64,000 nt of DNA. Source: Straminergon stramineum. Its lineage: Eukaryota > Streptophyta > Bryopsida > Hypnales > Calliergonaceae. The position numbers and the translations under genes were made by a program. The first letter of the stretch is position 1, and each line of letters begins with the position of its first letter. Positions 1 through 13,234 of this stretch are shown one piece after another. The stretch covers positions 30,112,906 to 30,176,905 of the forward strand of contig OY987264.1 in NCBI GenBank assembly GCA_963920665.1, read 5' to 3'. Under the pieces are notes generated by a model that made no database searches, was not told where the DNA came from, and worked only from the letters and a program-made list of their open reading frames with translations.

Positions 1-3000
1 TGAATAAGATAATAGACTTATTAAAAGGCTAAAAATAATCATCTTTATATTCTCTATGAATTTTTGCTACAATAAATCATTATTTGCAAAGTTGTATTTG
101 AAAGATGCATTGGTAAGCAAAATGTGATAGGACATAAACAGTTCATTTGTTTCTTGCAATTACTCAAAAAATATTAAATTGAATTCTATCATAATTGTCT
201 TATACAATTATTGCCATTAGCTTTGGGGTATTTTTGAGCTTTACCAGCTATTTTACTTGAATTCCCATATTGAATCATTTTTTTTTCTATTTTTAACTCT
301 AAATAGAAATTTTATAGATTTTTTCGATGTTTTCAAATTGCAAACGATTTTTTTCCCAACCTCGCCAACTAACAATGAAGTAACTGGCGGTTCTCCCCCA
401 ACATTAATTGTAATCACTTCTAAGTTTTTAACACCATTCAAATTTAATTATTTTAAGAAGTCAAAAACTAAAATACCATATGTAGCACCAGCAGGATAGT
501 AGAATTTTCCAATTCCAGCATCAGTATCTATTACAAAGACAAGTAGGTTATGAATATATAATACTTTGTAATAAATTTTAGCTTTGAGATTTTTTTCTCA
601 AAATTATATAATTTAAAAAATTGAATGTACATGTAATAGAGATTTAATCAATTTCCAATTATAATGCAGTAAATAAGTAGATAAATCAATATTATCATAT
701 CAAATATTTTAAAAACTTTTTTCACTAAATTGTTCATAAAAATATTTGACATGAGGGTCAACATGTACAATTTAAAACTAAATCTATGTAAAAACTTGTT
801 TGAACTTTGAACTATCTTTAAATATCAATATATCATAGTCTTTACTTTGACAATAAATACAACTTCTTGTTTAAATGGAATGTTGACCATATTCTTGAAT
901 ATATTATGAATTAGAATTTTTTTACAATAGTATATAATAATTCACCTTCAAGTAGAACTTCTCCTTCAATGATTGATGTTTTTTTAATTGATTCTTTTTT
1001 GGGTGCCATTTGTACAAAGTTGGACTATGTTTGTGTGCATCTTGTTACAACTAATTCCATATATGATTTTGTTGAAAATGTAATCACATACTGCCAAGAA
1101 TGTGATTTTTTAAGATGAAATCTAAAGAATTAGTAATTCGAGATTTACTTTGTTAATTCACATTTTTCTATTTGTAAAAAGAGTTAATCATGGTTGAATA
1201 TTATGACTTGTTTATTGTACCTATGTAATGCAAATCATCATCAATTTCTACTTATTATTTTGATGAATCATGACAAAATATCATTAATTTTCGTAGTAAA
1301 AATCAAGAAAATTTGTTGATTTATACATAAAAATTATTGAATGAATTTTTTATTGCCTCAAAAATTGCAAATTGCAAAATAAATACTATTGACAACACTA
1401 TTTAGAATTAGGTTGTATCTGAAATTGTGGAGTATTTTAATAATAGACTATCATTGTATTGTACACAACAAATACGAGTTGTTTTATTATATGAAATATG
1501 AAATAATAAATATTAATCCAAAAAACTTATTTTCCACCAAAATTCAGCTAATTTTTTTTTAATGGAGTATGATATTGAAGTACAAATTACTTTTAAGAAT
1601 AAATTAGCGAAAAAAATCCTTTAAAATCACCAAAATTAGAACTCAAGATTCTAAACTTAATTAAAATTAACTTCTTGTGAAAGGACCTCAAAAGACTGAA
1701 AAGAGTGTCAATACAAGGCTCTTGCTCAAGATACTACAACCGGCATGGCAAAAATTAAATAAAAAAAATAGAAGTTGAATTTTTGGAATATTAAGTTGGA
1801 AAAAGAGTTGGAAAAAAATAAATTAATATCACACATTTTAAAATGGGCCACATGCAAATCTCAAAATAATAAATTTGCACCCCTCTCATGTTTATGATAA
1901 AGATCAATACTATTTGAAGAGGGACATCTATAAATACAGTCAATTGGTAAAAAAACTTTATCAAGAGTAAAATTAGTAGCACTTTAAAATCAATTAGTGT
2001 TGTTGATACTGAATTTTATTATTAGTGTATTGTTCTATAGTATTTTTTTTGAAATTATTCATATATATTTTTCATTTAATTCAATACAAGTATAACATAC
2101 TAGGGCTTTAGTACTCTCCACCCTACAAATGATGAATGACTCATGATCAAGGATGTCGAAAGTTCAAAGAAGCAAATTTTCAATGCATTGTCATATAAAA
2201 ATTGGAGTTCATAAAGAATCATTTTCAAAAACGACAAAGAGAAACATGACAAAGTTCATGCCATTCATGAAGTTTCATACATGCAGAAGTTCATGTCCTT
2301 GTTTGTGGTTACTAGAAAGGGATACACAAAGATTGTTCAAATTGTTGCATGATTTGTGTTGCAAATATAGGAGAATGACAGAAATATGTAATAGATCTAA
2401 GAGCATGGTCTCAAAATCAAGAGCCAATTGTCTTGTATGGGTTGTCAACAAGTTGTAGATGGTTCATGAATTCACAACATTGGAAGGGTGAATGTAGGCA
2501 TTGATATCAAAAAAAAAATCTCCACAAATACCCTTGAGACATTTACAAATACATTTGGGGAGAAAACAATTAGGAGTAACACCTTCCATTAAATTATATT
2601 TTAGGGTAATTTTATCACTTTAATGTGACTACACAAAATCCCCTACATGACAAATAATGTCTATAATATAATTTGAATGTAGGAAAAATATACTATAGTC
2701 AATGATCTTGTGACTTGCAAGGAATATTAAAGTGTGCAAGATACTATAGAATACCGTTTTGGATGTCATTTAAACCCCAAAAGTTACTTGTATTAAAAAT
2801 TGGAAACATTCCCCAAATTGCAAAAATTAACATTTTCTAAAAGTAGGTCTTTAAACCAATTATACCCTTTTTTATAATTTATAACTCTATAATTGATTGG
2901 TATCACAATTATATGTTAAGAAAATTGGGGTCTCATGGTAAAGTATATTAGAGATTAGAACAACTAAAATAAAACAATTTTTTTTCAAGACTCCTTGAAC

Positions 3001-4600
3001 TTTTGGCAAAGATGCTTTGTTCGGCTTTTGAGCCTCATAACTCATATCTTCTTCTACAAGAAAGATGTAGGACTTTATATTTGAATTAGCTCAAATCCAA
3101 TTACAATAAAGAGACGTCTATTTTTCAAACTTAAGGCATTGTCATGCCAACATTGAAATCTCTATAGAAAGAATTTTGAACCTTTTTTGGAGATGTTTGT
3201 TGAAGGAAAGATGTGCATATGGATGCTTCCTACATATCTCTACAATCTAATTTAAAAAATTCATCACCAATGTTTTTCAATGAAGTATCATGTTAAACCA
3301 TGAAAATTAAATGAAAAAATTCATCCAAAATGGATTTTTTCTTTTTCAAAATTGAAATTAGCCAAGGTGTACTTGATTGGGATTGTATAAGAATTGAATG
3401 TTAATCATGGAAGACAAAAAATATCAATTTTATTCTATATTATACAAAGAAAATTGAATGGTATAATTTGCAATCACCAATTTTTTTTCAACCCACCTAT
3501 ACAATAATATGCTTGATTGTGGCAATAGCAAAGTAGACCTATAGAAGGATGAAGGGATGAAAAATTTCTTGGTCTACAACTAATAAGCAGCTACATTACA
3601 ATTGACTTTTGTCCTTGTAGTATGGGCTCACTTAGATGCTAACCCTCCTCCCTTGTAGTCCAATGCCAATAAAATCTTCTTCCAAATTGAGTTTTATTTG
3701 CCATGATTGTAAATCTTTCTAAATCCTTTCTACATAACTACTCTATACCAAAGCTACAAGCCTTCTTCAAGAGAGCAAAAATTTAGAGCATTGCTCCCAA
3801 AATTTACCTTGGGAAAACAAAAGAGAAAATCATTTACCATAGATGATAAAATTTGAAAATTTTGAATTCATATTTGGACCCTAAAGTAAATGGGGGAGGG
3901 GAAGAAAAATTGATAGTCCTAAATAAGGGACAAATTTTTACATCCATGAAAAAGCCCCTTGGAAGGCTCTTAGCATCCTTGATGTTGAAATTGCTAGATA
4001 TAGAAAAAAAATTTAATCCTATACAAGAATATACAATACAACATTAATCATTCTAAAAATTCCACAAAATTTCCATATTTATAATCATGATAAATCAAGT
4101 AAGGTAAATATACCCAAAATTAACCAAATAAGAAATCTACCACTATATATATGAATCCTAGGGGTGTCAACAATACAACAATTTATCATTCTATTGAATT
4201 TGGGTGTACAATTGACATAAGGTATTAAACCTTAAAGGTCTTAGAAGCCCAATTTGGGTTGCATCTTAGATTTTATTGTCTATTTGGCAAATAGGGGGCA
4301 TGAATGTTTTTTCATGTACATGACATACAAGGGGCATGAATACAATAGTTACAAAAGTTATCTCTCATGTTGAACTAAATCCAATGACACATGACTCTTC
4401 TAATGACTTCATGTTTGAGAAGTTGCAAAATGACCATATATTCTACATGTACATGGGCATATTCAAACATGACAATGTTTACATATTAAAATGACCTCCA
4501 AATAAAAGTTGTTAGCTGTTAAATTTTCAATTCTCCGATCTCTGTTAAGAGTGTATGTCTCATCATATTTTGGTAAATACTTCATATTTAATTTCTATGA
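1..4600. other. AT-rich intergenic region without a supported gene
   Basis: This stretch is strongly AT-rich, with frequent stops in all frames and no stretch of gene-like composition apart from the weak remnant at 253-548. Around 3,845-3,900 there is a short sequence also found near 14,566 and 46,960 (a run ending in TTTGAATTCATATTTG), so it contains pieces of dispersed repeats. An open frame of about 100 codons at 2,153-2,458 has no recognisable domain and its composition matches its surroundings. I see no RNA gene here. Confidence 0.6.
253..548 (-). pseudogene. Possible decayed coding fragment, unrecognised
   Basis: Read on the minus strand, one frame runs for nearly 100 codons from about 548 down to 253 with a single internal stop (TAA, near 447-449). 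Its translation looks more protein-like than its surroundings, for example DTDAGIGKFYYPAGATYG followed by INVGGEPPVTSLLVGEVGKK. I do not recognise the family. It could be an old gene or transposon fragment, or chance. There is no convincing start codon and no neighbouring exon with matching splice sites. Confidence 0.2.
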
Positions 4601-5140
4601 ATAAAATGCAGAACCGTACATATGGTCCCTATCAGACCTTTAAGAGTTGAACATAACACAAAAATCCAATCATATGAAGCAGAGAATGGCAATCGCTTCA
4701 CTGTAAACTGGCCCACAAAGCCATCAAATTAACCCATTACAGTAAGAAATGGCTCACACACTCCTCCGTTCAAAGGCAGCATCAAAATGAGGAACAAATA
4801 AACATTGCAGAATACAAACACCGCAATGGGCCACTTCAAATTGAGCACCAACGTTTTATGCGAAACAGGAGTACAAAAGTGTGTATACAATACACAGAAT
4901 AGAGAATGAAATATCTCTTTCACCAAAAGAAAACACGTACCCAGAAAACAGTGAGAAAACTAGGATTCCATATACAAACGGTAGTCCACTACCTCGTAAT
5001 GAATTTTTGTGATCCTCCTACTGAGATTCTTTTCCGGGTAAATGGCGACTGCCTCTCTACTTTTATCTCCGTATTCAACTGAAGTGTTTCCGCATGAAGC
5101 TAACCGTTCTCGATATATCGTATCGAGATATACCTGGAAC
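4550..5140 (-). other. Likely 3' untranslated region of the Y14 gene
   Basis: The sequence between the Y14 stop codon and about 4,550 is less AT-rich than the DNA further left and lacks the dispersed repeats seen elsewhere, as expected of a transcribed 3' end. I could not identify a clear AATAAA signal on the minus strand, so the end of the transcript is not fixed. Open frames here of up to about 107 codons overlap the last exon in other frames and have no domain. Confidence 0.35.
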
Positions 5141-7365
5141 TCAAAACCGTCTTCGAGTAGGGCTCCGGGACCTGTGCCCACCTCGAGGAGACCTGCAAGT
5201 GGGGTAGCAAACATTAGCCTCAAAACGTCAATAGCAAGGCATATGGGATTGTCGATACTGGTGGCACCATTCAAAGCTTTCAAAAGAAGTAAGCAGAAAC
5301 CACTACAGCAAAACTACAAATGAATGAGCCTGCAACCGAATACATCAGATAAGGACGATTAAAACACAAACAATAATGAACATCCCACCTTCTCCGAACA
5401 TTGCGGCGATGAAGTGGGCCACTACTGAACGCCCAGTTCACAGATATGGCTTGCGTAAGCAACTGCTTTCCATTCAAATTATCAATTGCTGATTGAGCTT
5501 CCTTTTTCATTTCATATTCGATTAGCGCATAACCCTGCACGCAAAACACTAGCAAAATCAATTACAAATTTCTTAAATTTAAATACAAATTCTACAATTC
5601 GAGCTAAAGGTAATTATTACATTAAGGAAAATGATAGAACGTCAAGGCTACTCACAATATCCAACAAATCCATTATTATTTCTATTTGCATCCAATAAAG
5701 CAGAATGAGAACCTTGTACAATGCAGAAGAAGGGTACATTGATTATTAAACTTGAAACAGACCTTGACAAATCCAGTTCGCCGGTCAAGGTTGAGATGCA
5801 AGTTTTTGATCTCTCCAAACTCGGAAAAAGTCTCGTGTAGATCATCCTCCTGAGCTTCTTCGTGGACACCAGTAACCAGAATAATCCAACCCTCAACAGC
5901 TGGTAGTAGATTGTCAGGAAGTCAACTGAAAATTGTTCCAAGGAGAAAAGAGTAGGTTGCTTAAGAATGGAATGAAGAGAAAGAAGGAAAAACTTGGCAC
6001 ACACAACTTAAGACACTCGGATCCTTCAAACCCTAGAAAGATTTGTAGTCTAAAGTAGCAACGCCTAGAGTTCCAGTATCTCAACCGTCAGCTGCGTGTT
6101 GTCTCTTACTAAAACAAGGGTTTAGCCCGAAAGCTGGTAACAAATATCACACTTTCCTCAAACAGTGATAATAGTTTACGCCAAAACCAGAGGGCGTCAG
6201 TGTTAGTTAGAATGCAAGGTCAAGGGCTTGTGATATTATAATCAGGTACAACCCAGGTCTCAATGTAAAGGCTAATTCTGCTCTATAACGACCCCGATGC
6301 AGAACAGAAAATCGGGGACATCTCTTTACAGCCTCAAAACAACCAGTTCACTATAAAAACTTCCTCTGGTTTGAAACAAATGCTCTCACCGACAACTGAC
6401 ATATTGTTCACGTCCAATAAAGAGGTAGAAGACAGGAAAAGTAGTGGCAGCAGCAAAAATAGCCGAGCTTCCTCATCAAAAAACCTAACAAGGAAGTATA
6501 AAACTACAACAAATAACACAAAGGTAGCTCAAAGAAAGACACCGAATAAGTCTTGAACACTATTGTACCCACACCGAAGGTTTCCAAAACCTTGCAACGT
6601 CCTACTATGTTAAAAATACTGGAGGCAAATCAGGGATTCACTCAAGTGCTTGTGTGACGGAGTTTAAGATGTAAATTCCCTTCAAACTATAGTTCTGACA
6701 TAATACTCTAATCACCGAAAATGTTGACGGAAAATGGCAATGTCGAGAAAAATAAAATAAAAAACGAAGGAAGGTTGAAAGAGGTTACAATAAACACGAA
6801 AAAGAAAACCATCGAACAGGTCCCGAGCGCTAAAATACCCTAACAGAGAGTTCAAAGCGCTCTATGAGATATACAACGACGCATTTAAATATCAAGGGAT
6901 CCCTTCTCAAGCGCTTGTGAGACAATATATATCATTATACTTACCTCCAGATTGAAATTCTCAGATAACACTCTTAGCCCCAAAATATTTCAAGAAACAA
7001 GAAAAAAACGGCAAAGAGAGTCATAAGAGGATACATCGCTGAGGACCAGGTCCGCCACCCGAATCCAGTGAATCAAATTCCTTCATGTACCGTTGCGAGC
7101 GATCATTGTCGGCCTCCTCTCGAAACCCTCGCCCTTTGGTTTTCCGCCCCGCCGCTGCCGCAGCAGCAGCAGCAGGCGCTCCACCACGGGAGCCTCCTCC
7201 TCCAGTGCCGCTCGTGATGATAGTGGACTTCAGCTTAGGTGCCGGAGCAGGAGCAGGTGCAGGCGCAGGAGGCGTTTCCAAATCCTCCATCGCTACGTCC
7301 TCGTCAAGGAGATCATCTTCCTCCGGTTCGAAGTCCACCGCGTCCACCACCTCTGCCGTCGTCAT
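5141..7365 (-). CDS. Y14: RNA-binding protein Y14 (RBM8A), exon junction complex core
   Basis: Four exons on the minus strand: 7365-7035, 5899-5763, 5534-5389 and 5192-5141, with GT-AG introns of 1,135, 228 and 196 bp. The phases close exactly, giving 222 codons including the stop (221 aa). Y14 binds MAGO, and the pair with eIF4A3 and Barentsz/MLN51 marks spliced mRNA for export, translation and decay. Visible features: the conserved acidic start DFEPEEDD (residues 11-18), [10 protein letters not shown] (75-84), and an RRM at about 113-192 with RNP2-like ILVTGV and RNP1-like GYALIEYE (157-164). The tail is short and RS-rich ([17 protein letters not shown]). The family's GPQRS-VEGWI junction is rebuilt across intron 1. 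Length is slightly above the usual ~200 aa because of a Pro-Ala repeat (32-43), a Gly stretch and an Ala run (65-72), both in the poorly conserved N-terminus. The ATG at 7,365 is the first in frame and matches the family start. There is no sign of decay. Confidence 0.95.
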
Positions 7366-7560
7366 TTTCGGGACTTGGAAAAATGGCTGATCAAGATATT
7401 GGAGAAATGAACGAAACACGATAACTACACAAGGAAAAACACAAGTCGAGGCCAGCGATGGCGAAACACAATCGCAGAGAGAAACAATGGTGAAACCCTA
7501 GAGCTCGAAAAACAACTCTGCCAAACCTAGAACTGAGAGGAGGATGAGAACAGTCGGATG
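7366..7560 (-). promoter_or_regulatory. Leader and proximal promoter of Y14 with telo-box
   Basis: This GC-richer stretch lies directly upstream of the Y14 start. It holds AAACCCTAG at 7,493-7,501 (plus strand), the telo-box common near starts of plant genes for housekeeping and translation functions, and a related CAAACCTAG a little further upstream. I see no clear TATA box, and the transcription start cannot be placed from sequence alone. Confidence 0.45.
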
Positions 7561-7958
7561 AATGAAGTTAGATGATCTTTTTGGATGAGAACCGTTCGAA
7601 AATTGACTTATCAATTCATCTGCTACTGACAGCAAGAATATATTTGAGAATTTCTTGCCATGATCACTAAAGGACTAGATCCATTGCAAAATCAAAGTTA
7701 GCATTTTAAATTGTTGTTCAAATATCAATCTTATGTTTTTATTACATGACACTACTAATTGAATGTCTATGACTATGAAAATTTTCACTTTATTTTTGTG
7801 AAAAATTATTGTTGTTATAATTTATGTGGTTGAAAGTGAAAACAAGACATGTGGGTCTTAGAGAATCACCTACAATATTATATATTAAAGAAAATTGGAT
7901 CTGGTATTAATATTATAATTTTTTTTATTAGACAATAGTCTTTATCTTTGAATCCAAT

Positions 7959-8199
7959 GGTGCTAGTATGTGAGCCCAAGAATGCGAGCTTGTAAGCATT
8001 GAGCCTACAGTATAGGTACCTATAATATAGTTACCACACACTATAGAAGGTGTATGTATCATAAACACCTATAATATGGGTATTTGTAACATATATACAC
8101 TATAATTATAGACGATTTTTATAGTATATACACCTATAACATAGGTGTGTAGTATTATAGGCTTATGGGCTCACACTCCTATGCTCACATAATAGCACC
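7959..8199 (+). mobile_element. 241-bp MITE, copy 1 of 3
   Basis: The ends are imperfect inverted repeats about 40 bp long: GGTGCTAGTATGTGAGCCCA on the left, and GGTGCTATTATGTGAGCATA when the right end is read on the opposite strand. The interior consists of short TATAGGTACCTATA-like palindromes. Two further copies of almost the same length lie at 31,255-31,496 (opposite orientation) and 43,417-43,659. There is no coding capacity. In copies 1 and 2 the same end is preceded by CAAT, so the true boundary may lie a few bases further out, and I cannot call the target duplication. Confidence 0.75.
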
Positions 8200-9492
8200 C
8201 CTTATACGTTGCTTGTTGGTTGGATGGTCATATGTATTTGGAGTATGTTAGTTTTTAGGAGATATATATTCTTATAAGTGTTTCATATGTATTTTCATAA
8301 GCATATTTACATGATGTTTTTCATGTAGTAGTTATGCACCAAGTGGTTGAACAAGTAAAAAGGAATACTAGCTTGACGAATGTTGGGTCAAGGAACCCCA
8401 ACCTATGTGCATAAGAAGTGTTTAGGCCATGTATCAACCTTGCCATTGGAATGTGCATAAAGCCTTCGACATTGGAGCAATGAAAATGGATGCTCGAAAC
8501 TTAATATTCTATGATTGACATGATCAATCAACAAAAATGTGGTCAAAGAATGCATCTCTAATGTTCCCAATTGAAGGTGATTTTTAAGAAGGGATTTAAA
8601 GATGAAACACATCTATACCAAATTAAGTTGAAGGCAATTGTAATAATTGTGGTAGCAAAGCTGTTGTGCACAAAACATAACTATATACAATGAAGTGATT
8701 GCAAGTGAACTTGATAAAATTGAGTTGAAGTATTGATCTCATTGATTTTGATTTGAAGTTTGTTATTTTGTTGTGAGGGTCTGAACATTGTAAATGTGAA
8801 ATTGGAAGAGTAGATGTCATTGTCATTTTGTGAGCAAAATTTGTAGATTTTGAATGGGTGGTATTCAACATTGTTCTTTCTCCAACTAAATTCACATCTT
8901 GTAGACATAATTCATCAAAGAACAAAGCTTGAGACACAAAAGTTTACTCACTTTGAGTTGTATGGATTTTTCTCAAACCAAAATGAAATTGTTGTAAATT
9001 GAATCTATGTAATAGAAGGCATGGAACTAGAATGCCAATTGACCTAATGTTGACACACATTTCAAATTTGAAATGTGATATAGATGTACTTCTTTAAACA
9101 CTCCTCCTTAAAACATATTGAGTCTAGTAACCTTGATACTCTAAAAACTTAAACTTTACTTGCTCACAATCAATATAGATTGTAAGAAATCTAGAGCCAT
9201 TTGATCATGGTATGCATATGATACACTTCCCACTTTCCCAAGAAATTAAATGGATGTCCAATTCCTAGCTACTTACACTATGACAAACCCCATCATTTTT
9301 CATTTTGGAGATTCAAACCTCTATTGCTTTTCATTCATTGGATGTTGAAAATCATTTGATATTAATAGCCAAGTTGGCCCCACGATTTGTTATTTGTGAC
9401 TTTCTACAATAACCCTACATTTTGTCATTATTTCAAGGAATGAAAAACGATGGGATTCCATGTAAGGTAGACAAACCCATTACCACCTCTTG

Positions 9493-9655
9493 ACCCAATA
9501 CCACCCTAATGTAGGGCCCTTATTGATTCTATGACAAGAATTTATGATAGTAATACATGCCTTAACTCACATTAACTTCACAATAGGACATGTACTATAG
9601 TTTTACATTCTCACTCTAGAATCAATGCGGACCCTACATTTGGGTGGTATTGGGT
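9493..9655. mobile_element. 163-bp MITE with 38-bp terminal inverted repeats
   Basis: The left end (9,493-9,530, starting ACCCAATACCACC) and the right end (read in reverse complement, starting ACCCAATACCACCC) match over 38 bp with about four differences. Only about 87 bp of unrelated sequence separates them, so the element could fold into a hairpin. I found no second copy in the window, and the target-site duplication is unclear. Confidence 0.65.
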
Positions 9656-12419
9656 AAAACTACCTTAGTATTACTTTGTTACCATTGCCAATACATATGA
9701 TTTTCTTGCATCTTGAAAACTGTAAGTTCCTCACACTACTATCGGAGTGCCCTATAATCAAAAAATGTCTCTGGATACCAAATCTATACTTTACTAATGA
9801 GTAGTTTTCAATATCACCTACAAATCTAATCAAAAGAACAACTATTAGTAGCACTATATATTTATACACCAAATACCATGATTATGAACCTCCACCATAC
9901 TTCATCGATCCTACTACTACCCAATTTTGAATACCCAATCCTTGAATGTTGAATAACTAGAGTGACAATTTTTTTAAGGTGCAGTTACAACTTAAGAACA
10001 AGGTAGACAAGCTTATTACTCCCATGATTTGCAGTCTAAATATCTTGAGGCCAACTCCAAGAGGAGCACATATTTTTCAGAAGGTGTGCGCATGTTTCAT
10101 AAATCCCACCTAAGTGAAATTATAATTTTTTGATTAAAATTGTATTTTCTATGAATTTCTAAAGTGGTTTGCCATGAAATTACAAAACCGCCTATAGACT
10201 AGAGTAATAAATGTCCTATTAACAACCTATAACCATCATTCTATGTATCTATTAGTATTTAAGTATTCACCAATGAAGGCTTGACATGTTAACCCTTGTT
10301 GCCACTAATGCATTGAAATTGTCAAAAAATGACAGATTTGAATGAGTATTGTGGTGGAATTGAGGCCAAAAATAGGATGGTGGAAATAGGCAGCTAATAG
10401 AAATGGATTGGTCTACCTTATAGTCTTTAAATCAAAACTGACAAGAGAGCAATGTAAGGCAATTAAACATGCCTTGCAATCAAATAAGAATAGATTTTTT
10501 TTTGTAATTAAAAAACCATGGAGTGGCAATCGTTGCATTCCATTGGCAACAATCTCATATCAAAATATGTCCTACTAGTTTCTTCGTAGGGAATTTCATT
10601 AAAATGGCACCATTCTGTAATAGCTTTGTTACTTTTATGGTTTAGCCTACTCAATTTGAAATGTAAGCCTATCCTAGATGGCACTTTTACAGTATAAACC
10701 ACGTAGTCTAAGATGTACACCTTTCAGCCTAATGAAATTTCCTATCTTCATATCTGTGTAGAGTATTTCAACTTGTTATGTTATTTAATTATTGATTTAG
10801 ACATGTCAGTAGTTACTCTATTTGAGGTTTAGATAGCAAAACAATCCAATTAATTTGAAATTATTTCAAAAGGTACAAGTAGTAATGAAGATTAGGGGGT
10901 TCCACGCCCCCTCCCAATCCTTCGTGCCTTTTACAACAACAAAGATTAATGTGCAAAAATTTCAATTGATTACTTTAATTTTTACACCCAAAACACATTT
11001 AAGTCAAATTTCACTTTCAAGCTAAATTTATCCTATTATAGAATTGATATGTAAAACCTTAATATTCTCAAAGGTGAAAAAATTTATTTTGATTTTTTCA
11101 TAAATTTTGATGTGGTATTTTCATAAAAAATTTGAAATCAAATTATTTCACTTACAACATGTATTAGAATAATCTAGTATTTCTACCATAAATAAAGTTT
11201 TTCATGAAAATTATAATTTTTATAATTTTTTTTAAACATTTGAAAAGAAGAAAGTTCTACTAGAAGACTTACTATAAAGTTAAATTCAGAACTCGCAATT
11301 GCAATAATTTTTTCAATTTTATTTTATTTTTTCAAAAATTTTAAATGGAGTAGAACTAAAACTTCATTTCCTTAATTTAAACCCTAAAGTACCCTATGGG
11401 ATAAAAAATGGATATCAAGTAGGTTCTTACTATTTCAATTCTTGTCATGAGTTTTTGAATTTTTTTAAGATAGAAAAATATTTTATGTTTAAGAAAAAAT
11501 AATTATTATTTCAATTAAGTAATTATTTTTGCTCTTTGCAATAGAAATTCTAATTTTGAGTGATTTTTTGGATGAAAACAAGGCCCTGGGACTTTGGAGG
11601 TTAAAACATGTACCAAAATGAATATTCTGAAAGTTAAAATGAAGGTTGACCAAGGCATATTCACTTTTTGGATGCATGGACCTTTAAGAGCTAAAATTTT
11701 ATAAACCTCTATAATATGCTTGTTGCCTTTTATTTTTCTATAAGTGAAAAAATATATATTTTGATAAAATGTTTTGAAAATCTTTAAGAGTGATTTCAAG
11801 TTCTTGTTTCACCCCCAAATGCCTAACTAACCATATATGGTCGATCTGAAATTTCAAGCTCATTTAGCGATGGGCAGTTAAATTCCTGTGACTAGTTTAA
11901 AAAATTTTACAGGAAGTTTCAAAGGTTAACTACTGAAATTTTTTATCTTTCTTTGAAAAAGTTAAATACTTGATTTTTGAGAGGTCCTCAAAGGCATATG
12001 TATATCTTAGTAGAAGAGTAAAGCTTGCCAATTTCACTTGATTTGAGATCTAAAAAATTGGACTTATCCATTTGCTTTGAAAATGATCCCAAGGGAAAGA
12101 GTAAAGTGTTTTCATGATTTTCACCATTGAAAATTTAAACATACAATTGTGATTTCTACTCAAAAAAAAAATTGCATTTCAACAATTGCAAGATGGATTG
12201 TGTAATGAGTTTGATAGCTTTTCATTTGAACTTCAAGTTTTTAGAAGTGCACTTTAGTGTGCTAACACAATTTATAGTTGGTCTTGTCACCTTTCATCCC
12301 AAAAAAATTTTTATGCAAATTTCTAAAACATTGCGGAGAGGGGTAATATACTAAAAATAGAAAATATACATTTTTCTTCTTATAATATCACAAATTTGAA
12401 GATTTTAATTTTTTCCACA

Positions 12420-13234
12420 TCTAACCATATGATCTTATACCCAAATAGTATAAAAATATGTAAAATAAATTTCAAAATTTTTGACAGCACAAATTGCAAG
12501 ACATCTGCGTTTAAAGTGAAACAATAAGTTTTTCAGAACATTGCGGGACTAGATTATTCGACTTTAAACCTTCTTAACTTTAATTTTTTTCACTACAAAG
12601 TTTTGAGATTTAAACCTTTTTCGTGGAGAATTGATTTGAGAGTCTAGGAAAAAAAATTCCAAAAAAATTTAATTTTTATTCTTTAAAAAATTGTTAAGTA
12701 GAAGTAGGAACAAGATAGAAGGAAAATATAAATTATTAATTTCTCTAAGATGGAATTAAATGCACTAATCCCAATAGTGAGATTGTTCTTGAAAGAAAAT
12801 GAAACCATGTGGACTTTTTTTTTCTGAAAAATGGTAAAAATTGCATTAAAAGATGAATCCGACAAGTTATTTTTCTAGAAGATGCTCTAATTGCTTGAAA
12901 AACAAGATTGTCCATAACTTTCTCATAACAAATCAGAATAGAATGAATAAGAGCTTTTCATGTAGAAACAAATAATAATTTGTATGAGAAAAAAATTTAA
13001 TTCAAGTTTTTCAATTTTTGAATTTCTTTTGTTGCCTCCTCTCCCCTATTATGAGCTTATTTGGACATAACTTTTGTTCCCATGCACCAAATGAAAAAAA
13101 AATTATATTCCTCAAACGCTAATCAATTTTCCTATCTTCAAAAAAAGTTGCAAAAATTTGGAAAAGAATTGAGACTATAGGTACCTGCCTGAAATCCCAT
13201 TTGTCTTCCAAAGGGACAATGGTCCTTTAGGGGG
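12420..13234 (+). mobile_element. TTAA-flanked TIR element, left end decayed
   Basis: The interior matches, in the same order, the elements at 55,667-56,389, 29,100-29,886 and 62,538-64,000. Shared landmarks are a GATCTT-TAC motif near 12,430, ATTGCAAGACATCTGCG near 12,495, a TTGTTAAGTAGAAGTAGG stretch near 12,690 and CATAACTTTTG near 13,068. The right end reads CCTTTAGGGGG followed by TTAA (13,235-13,238). After that TTAA the sequence (TCAAAATGGAGAGATTCAAAG) matches the interior of the copy near 63,548, so this element probably sits inside another family member that continues to about 13,560. Confidence 0.6.

Noticed and set aside
2153..2458. 101-codon plus-strand open frame
   Set aside because: AT-rich composition like its surroundings, no domain, no adjoining exon or promoter; probably chance or transposon debris.
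7085..7424. Plus-strand open frames of 60-105 codons opposite Y14 exon 1
   Set aside because: They mirror the Pro-Ala, Gly and Ala repeats of the Y14 exon; the minus strand has the conserved motifs and the matching splice phases.
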